Shown: positions 59,614 to 64,000 of the stretch, in pieces
Layout: each line of letters opens with the position of its first letter
Position numbering within the stretch: position 1 is the stretch's first letter
NCBI GenBank assembly: GCA_017308575.1
Contig: JAFKEQ010000006.1
Span: forward strand, 67,001-131,000
DNA length: 64,000 nucleotides
DNA from: Afipia sp.
GTDB taxonomy: Bacteria > Pseudomonadota > Alphaproteobacteria > Rhizobiales > Xanthobacteraceae
Reading direction: 5' to 3'
The notes under the pieces: model-generated
Databases searched by the model: none
What the model saw: only the letters and a program-made list of their open reading frames with translations
What the model was told of the DNA's origin: nothing
Program-made: the position numbers and the translations under genes

Positions 59614-60084
59614 ATGGATGCAAATACCGAAAGCACGGATCAGGGCGTGACCGAATACGTGACGGCGATGATCGGCGGCCAGTTGTTCGGTCTTCCGATT
59701 GCGCGCGTGCAGGACGTCTTCATGCCAGAGCGCCTGACCCGCGTGCCGCTGGCGTCGAGCGAAGTCGCCGGCGTCCTCAATCTTCGCGGCCGCATCGTGA
59801 CCGCGATCGACATGCGTGCACGGCTTGGCCTTGCCAAGAACGACGACGGCAGGCCGCCGATGGCGGTGGGCGTCGATCTTCGCGGCGAATCCTATGGACT
59901 GCTGATCGATCGCATCGGCGAAGTCCTGAAACTCGCGGACGACAGCCGCGAAGTGAATCCGGTCAATCTCGACCCGCGCATGGCGAAGATGGCGGGTGGC
60001 GTGCATCGCCTCGACGGACAACTCATGGTGGTCCTCGATGTGGATCGCGTGCTTGAGATCGCTCCGGACATGCTGGCTGCCTGA
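59614..60084 (+). CDS. cheW: CheW coupling protein
   Basis: A 156-residue adaptor that joins receptors to CheA. The CheW fold is seen in GQLFGLPIARVQDVF, RVPLASSEVAGVLNLRGRIVTAIDMR and SYGLLIDRIGEVLKL. AAGGAA at 59601-59606 is 8 bases before ATG 59614, so that start is preferred over ATG 59608. It follows cheA by 11 bp. The che operon continues to cheY. Confidence 0.92.
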   Translation: MDANTESTDQGVTEYVTAMIGGQLFGLPIARVQDVFMPERLTRVPLASSEVAGVLNLRGRIVTAIDMRARLGLAKNDDGRPPMAVGVDLRGESYGLLIDRIGEVLKLADDSREVNPVNLDPRMAKMAGGVHRLDGQLMVVLDVDRVLEIAPDMLAA

Positions 60085-60181
60085 ACCGGGCCAACGCTTC
60101 ATAAGAACGAGATATCTGGGACACAACGCTTCAACATCCCGTCACAAGGCCCAACGGGAACGACAGAACAAGAGGCTAGAA

Positions 60182-60547
<366 letters not shown>

Positions 60548-60635
60548 CCTGCGGCCGGGCGCTCCCACTGGGTGCGTCCGGACTGTTTGCTGAAATTGCG
60601 TCCTGCCTTGTTTGTTGCGTAGAGTTGGTTGTCTG

Positions 60636-61802
60636 ATGAGTGTTGCAGTCCTGTCCCCTTCGAACGCAGCCGGAAGCCGGCTTGAGCCGCTGCGTGTGAT
60701 GGTGGTGGACGACTCCGCCGTGATCCGCGGGCTGATTTCCCGCTGGATCGATGCGGAACCGGATCTGACCGTCGCGGCCTCTGTGCGCACGGGACTGGAC
60801 GCCGTCAATCAGGTCCAGCGCGTCGATCCCGATGTGGTCGTGCTCGATATCGAAATGCCGGATATGGACGGCATTTCCGCGCTGCCGCTGCTGCTCGGCA
60901 AGAAGCGCGATCTGGTTATCATCATGGCGTCGACGCTGACGCGGCGGAACGCCGAGATCAGCCTCAAGGCGCTTTCGCTCGGAGCCTCGGACTACATTCC
61001 GAAGCCCGAGAGCACGCGGGAGATGTCCGCGGCCGATACGTTCAAGCGCGATCTGGTCGAGAAAATCCGTCATCTCGGCGCGCGGCTGCGCCGTCCCGCG
61101 GCGGAGCCGACGCTTGCACCGGCGCAGCCTGCGCATGCGCCCGTGGCGCGTGCCGCGGCCATTGCCTCGCCGCGCACCGAACATTCGAAACTGACGACGC
61201 GTCCGTTCGGCATCACCCAGCCGCGCGTGCTACTGGTCGGCTCGTCCACCGGCGGCCCGCAGGCGCTGATGACGCTCGTCGCCAGTATCGGCCCGGTGAT
61301 CAACCAGGTTCCGGTTCTGATCACCCAGCACATGCCGCCGACTTTCACGACCATTCTCGCCGAACATCTGGCGCGCGCCAGCGGGCGGCCTGCCCATGAG
61401 GCGGTTGACGGCGAAGCGGTCAAGGCGGGCCGGATTTATCTCGCGCCGGGCGGCCGCCATATGCGCGTCGCGCGCTCGGCTGCAGGCCCTGTGATCGCTC
61501 TCGACGACGGACCGCAGATCAATTTCTGCAAACCCGCCGTCGATCCGCTGTTCTCGTCCGCCGTCGAGTTCTGGCAGGCCGGAATTCTCGCCGTCGTGCT
61601 GACGGGCATGGGATCGGACGGCTCCAGGGGCGGCAAGACCATCGTGGAAGCGGGCGGCAGCGTCATCGCGCAGGACGAAGCCACCAGCGTCGTATGGGGC
61701 ATGCCCGGCGCCGTCGCCCATGCCGGCGTTTGCGCGGCCATCCTGCCGCTGGATCAGATCGGCCCCAAGGTTGTTCGCATTTTCTCAGGAGTTCGCGGGT
61801 GA
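60636..61802 (+). CDS. cheB: CheB protein-glutamate methylesterase
   Basis: A 388-residue response regulator. The receiver has VMVVDDSAV near residue 25 and the acceptor Asp71 in DIEMPDMDG. After an Ala/Pro-rich linker the methylesterase shows VGSSTGGPQAL (catalytic Ser), ITQHMPPTF (His) and GMGSDGSRGG (Asp). It removes methyl groups from chemoreceptors and may deamidate Gln. ATG 60636 is chosen; the longer start at 60612 lacks support. Its stop overlaps the GTG start of cheR. Confidence 0.93.
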   Translation: MSVAVLSPSNAAGSRLEPLRVMVVDDSAVIRGLISRWIDAEPDLTVAASVRTGLDAVNQVQRVDPDVVVLDIEMPDMDGISALPLLLGKKRDLVIIMASTLTRRNAEISLKALSLGASDYIPKPESTREMSAADTFKRDLVEKIRHLGARLRRPAAEPTLAPAQPAHAPVARAAAIASPRTEHSKLTTRPFGITQPRVLLVGSSTGGPQALMTLVASIGPVINQVPVLITQHMPPTFTTILAEHLARASGRPAHEAVDGEAVKAGRIYLAPGGRHMRVARSAAGPVIALDDGPQINFCKPAVDPLFSSAVEFWQAGILAVVLTGMGSDGSRGGKTIVEAGGSVIAQDEATSVVWGMPGAVAHAGVCAAILPLDQIGPKVVRIFSGVRG

Positions 61803-62665
61803 CACCACTGGATTACGAGTACCTGCAAAAGCTTCTGAAGGATCGGTCAGGGTTGCTGCTGTCGTCGGACAAGCAGTATCTGATCGAAAGCCGGTTGCTG
61901 CCGCTCGCCCGCAAGGCCGGACTGTCTGGCATTGGAGAACTGGTCCAGAGACTGAAGAGCGGTTCGGAAACGCTGACGGTCGATGTCGTCGAGGCGATGA
62001 CCACCAACGAGACATTCTTCTTCCGCGACAAGGTGCCGTTCGAAAACGTGCGCCAGACCGTCCTGCCTCAGTTGCTGAAAGCGCGCGCCAACCGCCGCAG
62101 CATCCGCATCTGGTGCGCGGCGTCGTCCACCGGCCAGGAGCCGTATTCGCTGGCGATGATCCTCAAGGAGATGCTGCCGGCCGGCTGGCGCGGCGAGATC
62201 GTCGCGACCGATCTGTCGCAGGAAGTGCTCGAAAAGGCGAAGGCCGGAATCTACAGCCAGTTCGAAGTCCAGCGCGGCCTGCCGATCCAGATGCTGGTGC
62301 AGCATTTCAAGCAGGTCGGCGATGTCTGGCAGATCAATCCCGACATTCGCGGCATGGTCCGCTATCAGCAGACCAATCTGCTGCACGACTTCTCGCACTT
62401 CGGCGTTTTCGACATCATCTTCTGCCGCAACGTGCTGATCTATTTCGATCAGACCACCAAGGCCGACGTGTTCGCACGCATGCAGCGCGTGACCGAGCCC
62501 GACGGCTATCTGTTCCTCGGCGCGGCCGAAACGGTGGTCGGCCTGACCGAAGCCTATCGCGCGATGCCGGACCTGCGCGGCGTCTACACGCCGAACGCGG
62601 TGCGCGCGCCGTCACTGGCGCCTATCATGGGCGCCGGGCTAATGAAGGCCGTGGCCCGAAGCTGA
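61799..62665 (+). CDS. cheR: CheR chemoreceptor methyltransferase
   Basis: A 288-residue SAM-dependent methyltransferase that methylates receptor Glu residues. GTG 61799 overlaps the cheB stop and has AGGAG at 61787-61791, so the longer frame is rejected. The SAM motif is WCAASSTGQEPYSLAM near residue 105, and FDIIFCRNVLIYFDQ near 205 is the conserved active-site loop. It is the last gene of the operon. A weak or no terminator is visible before chrA. Confidence 0.93.
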   Translation: MTPLDYEYLQKLLKDRSGLLLSSDKQYLIESRLLPLARKAGLSGIGELVQRLKSGSETLTVDVVEAMTTNETFFFRDKVPFENVRQTVLPQLLKARANRRSIRIWCAASSTGQEPYSLAMILKEMLPAGWRGEIVATDLSQEVLEKAKAGIYSQFEVQRGLPIQMLVQHFKQVGDVWQINPDIRGMVRYQQTNLLHDFSHFGVFDIIFCRNVLIYFDQTTKADVFARMQRVTEPDGYLFLGAAETVVGLTEAYRAMPDLRGVYTPNAVRAPSLAPIMGAGLMKAVARS

Positions 62666-62763
62666 AATCCGGCTAGACTGCGTGCGGGAGCGTGACCTCC
62701 CGACAGGCGGCATGCAGGCATTTTGCCGACGTATCGCGTCCGCATCCATTGCAGGGACGTGCC

Positions 62764-64000
62764 ATGCCATCGACCAGCCCTTCGCCCGAACAGCGCGTCG
62801 AACCGGCTGCGCCCGTCGATATTTCCATCCGCGAAGCTTTCTTCGTCTGGCTGCGCATCGCGCTGCTGTCGTTCGGCGGTCCAGCCGGACAGATCGCGCT
62901 GATGCATCGCGTGCTCGTCGATGAGCGCAAGTGGATTTCCGACGCGCGATTTCTTCACGCCCTGAATTTCTGCATGCTGCTGCCGGGACCGGAGGCGCAG
63001 CAACTCGCCACCTATATCGGCTGGCTGCTCCACGGCGTGCGCGGCGGCGTGATGGCCGGAACGCTGTTCGTGCTTCCGGGATTCATCGTGATCGTGACCC
63101 TGAGCACCATCTATGCGCTCTATGGCGCGCTCGATCTGGTCTCGGGACTGTTCTTCGGCCTCAAGGCGGCCGTGCTGGCCATCGTCATCGAAGCCCTGCT
63201 GCGCATCGCCCGGCGCGCGCTGAAAACGAGAGCGCTGTATGTGCTCGCGGCGGTCGCCTTCATCGCGATCTTCGGATTCCATATTCCGTTTCCGCTGATC
63301 ATCATCGCGGCCGGTATGTTCGGGTTCTGCGCGGCGAAGATCGCGCCGCATGCGGTTGGCGCTGTATCGTTACAAGGCGAACCGACTGACCGTGCCGCCG
63401 ATGTCGCGGCTGCATCGCAAACGCGGCCGACATTGACGCGCGGACTTCAGGTCGTCACGGCATGCGGCACGCTCTGGATCGCGCCGGTCATCCTGCTGGT
63501 CCTGCTGTTCGGGCGAAGCAGTGTCTATCCGTCGCTGGCCGCGTTCTTTTCGGAAATGGCGGTGGTGACGTTCGGTGGCGCTTACGCTGTGCTGGCCTAT
63601 GTCGCGCAGGCGGCGGTGAACGATCTGCACTGGCTCAATCCCGGCGAAATGCTCGACGGTCTTGCACTGGCGGAGACGACGCCGGGACCGCTGATCCTGG
63701 TGCTGACCTTTGTCGGCTTCCTCGCGGGCTTTCGCGATCCGGGAGGAATCCCGCCGCTCGTGGGCGGCCTGATCGGCGCAAGCCTCACCACATGGGTGAC
63801 GTTCGTGCCGTGCTTTCTCTGGGTGCTGCTCGGTGCTCCCTACATCGAACGCCTGCGCAGCAACCGCGCGCTGTCAGGCGCGCTGGCCGCGATTACTGCG
63901 GCGGTGGTCGGCGTGATCCTCAACCTCACGGTCTGGTTCGCGCTGCATGTGCTGTTCGTCCATGTCGGCGAACTTCAACTTGGCTGGCTGCGGCCGGCGT
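62764..64000 (+). CDS. chrA: chromate transporter ChrA (partial, runs off the window)
   Basis: The open frame begins at ATG 62764 and is still open at the window end (412 codons). It is a CHR-family membrane exporter of chromate. The first CHR domain has LSFGGPAGQIALMH and LNFCMLLPGPEAQQLATY, and the second, from about residue 240, has VTFGGAYAVLAYV and ALAETTPGPLILVLTFVG, so it is a full two-domain protein. It follows cheR after 98 bp on the same strand and is probably an independent gene. It gives resistance by chromate efflux. Confidence 0.9.
   Translation, partial: MPSTSPSPEQRVEPAAPVDISIREAFFVWLRIALLSFGGPAGQIALMHRVLVDERKWISDARFLHALNFCMLLPGPEAQQLATYIGWLLHGVRGGVMAGTLFVLPGFIVIVTLSTIYALYGALDLVSGLFFGLKAAVLAIVIEALLRIARRALKTRALYVLAAVAFIAIFGFHIPFPLIIIAAGMFGFCAAKIAPHAVGAVSLQGEPTDRAADVAAASQTRPTLTRGLQVVTACGTLWIAPVILLVLLFGRSSVYPSLAAFFSEMAVVTFGGAYAVLAYVAQAAVNDLHWLNPGEMLDGLALAETTPGPLILVLTFVGFLAGFRDPGGIPPLVGGLIGASLTTWVTFVPCFLWVLLGAPYIERLRSNRALSGALAAITAAVVGVILNLTVWFALHVLFVHVGELQLGWLRPA

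Noticed and set aside
56792..59623. 943-residue open frame on the minus strand opposite cheA
   Set aside because: It mirrors cheA almost end to end and consists of antisense codons of a high-GC gene (many Asp, His, Arg, Leu). No domain, ribosome-binding site or sensible composition is seen.

Overview
The window looks like the chromosome of a Nitrobacteraceae/Bradyrhizobiaceae alphaproteobacterium (Afipia, Bradyrhizobium or Rhodopseudomonas type). This is inferred from its high GC content, the chpT-cheA-cheW-cheY-cheB-cheR order, an EipA (DUF1134) protein, an elongator tRNA-Met and tRNA-Val(CAC), the many CoA-linked catabolic genes, and intergenic palindromic repeats common in this family. I could not run a species-level search.

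Layout. (1) 1-5181: end of a phosphonate operon (phnF tail, phnM, a 2H-phosphoesterase-like DUF1045 gene, phnC, phnD, phnE), with a possible Pho box before phnM and a terminator-like attenuator between phnD and phnE. (2) 5182-20600: a catabolic block that starts at a truncated IS3-family orfA abutting phnE. It has three transcripts: 5584-9253 (FAD oxidoreductase, crotonase, CoA-transferase), 10187-16691 (LivKHMGF-type ABC importer, second crotonase, acyl-CoA dehydrogenase), and on the minus strand 20550-17652 (membrane di-iron hydroxylase, two small membrane proteins, a DUF6166 protein, Zn-alcohol dehydrogenase). Two paralogous GntR/FCD regulators lie inside. A shared palindrome of the form YTRR-N4-TYAG sits at the promoter of all three transcripts, so they probably form one regulon for uptake, hydroxylation and CoA-dependent breakdown of an unidentified carboxylic or alicyclic compound. 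This is the best candidate for an undescribed system. (3) 21069-21145 tRNA-Met, then a small secreted protein, a 1680-residue four-domain glycan enzyme and an RgpF-family protein. (4) 28602-36933: gapN, assorted hypotheticals, a cold-shock protein, an internally deleted adenylate cyclase, a ycjF/ycjX pair and a hemolysin-III family protein.

(5) 37116-46055: acyl-CoA metabolism (SDR, FAS1-type dehydratase, CaiB/BaiF CoA-transferase, two acyl-CoA dehydrogenases), a CYP153-type alkane hydroxylase and a soluble tandem-PAS chemoreceptor, separated by several dispersed intergenic repeats. (6) 46204-55845: envelope and housekeeping genes (DUF2927, L,D-transpeptidase, ThDP enzyme, Flp pilin, GT39-like protein next to tRNA-Val, coiled-coil membrane protein, EipA, YHS protein, CysQ). 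(7) 56045-62665: chpT and a complete che operon, followed by the start of a chromate transporter gene that runs off the window.

Start codons were re-chosen from ribosome-binding sites where the longest open frame looked too long. All family names come from reading motifs by eye; no database search was run.
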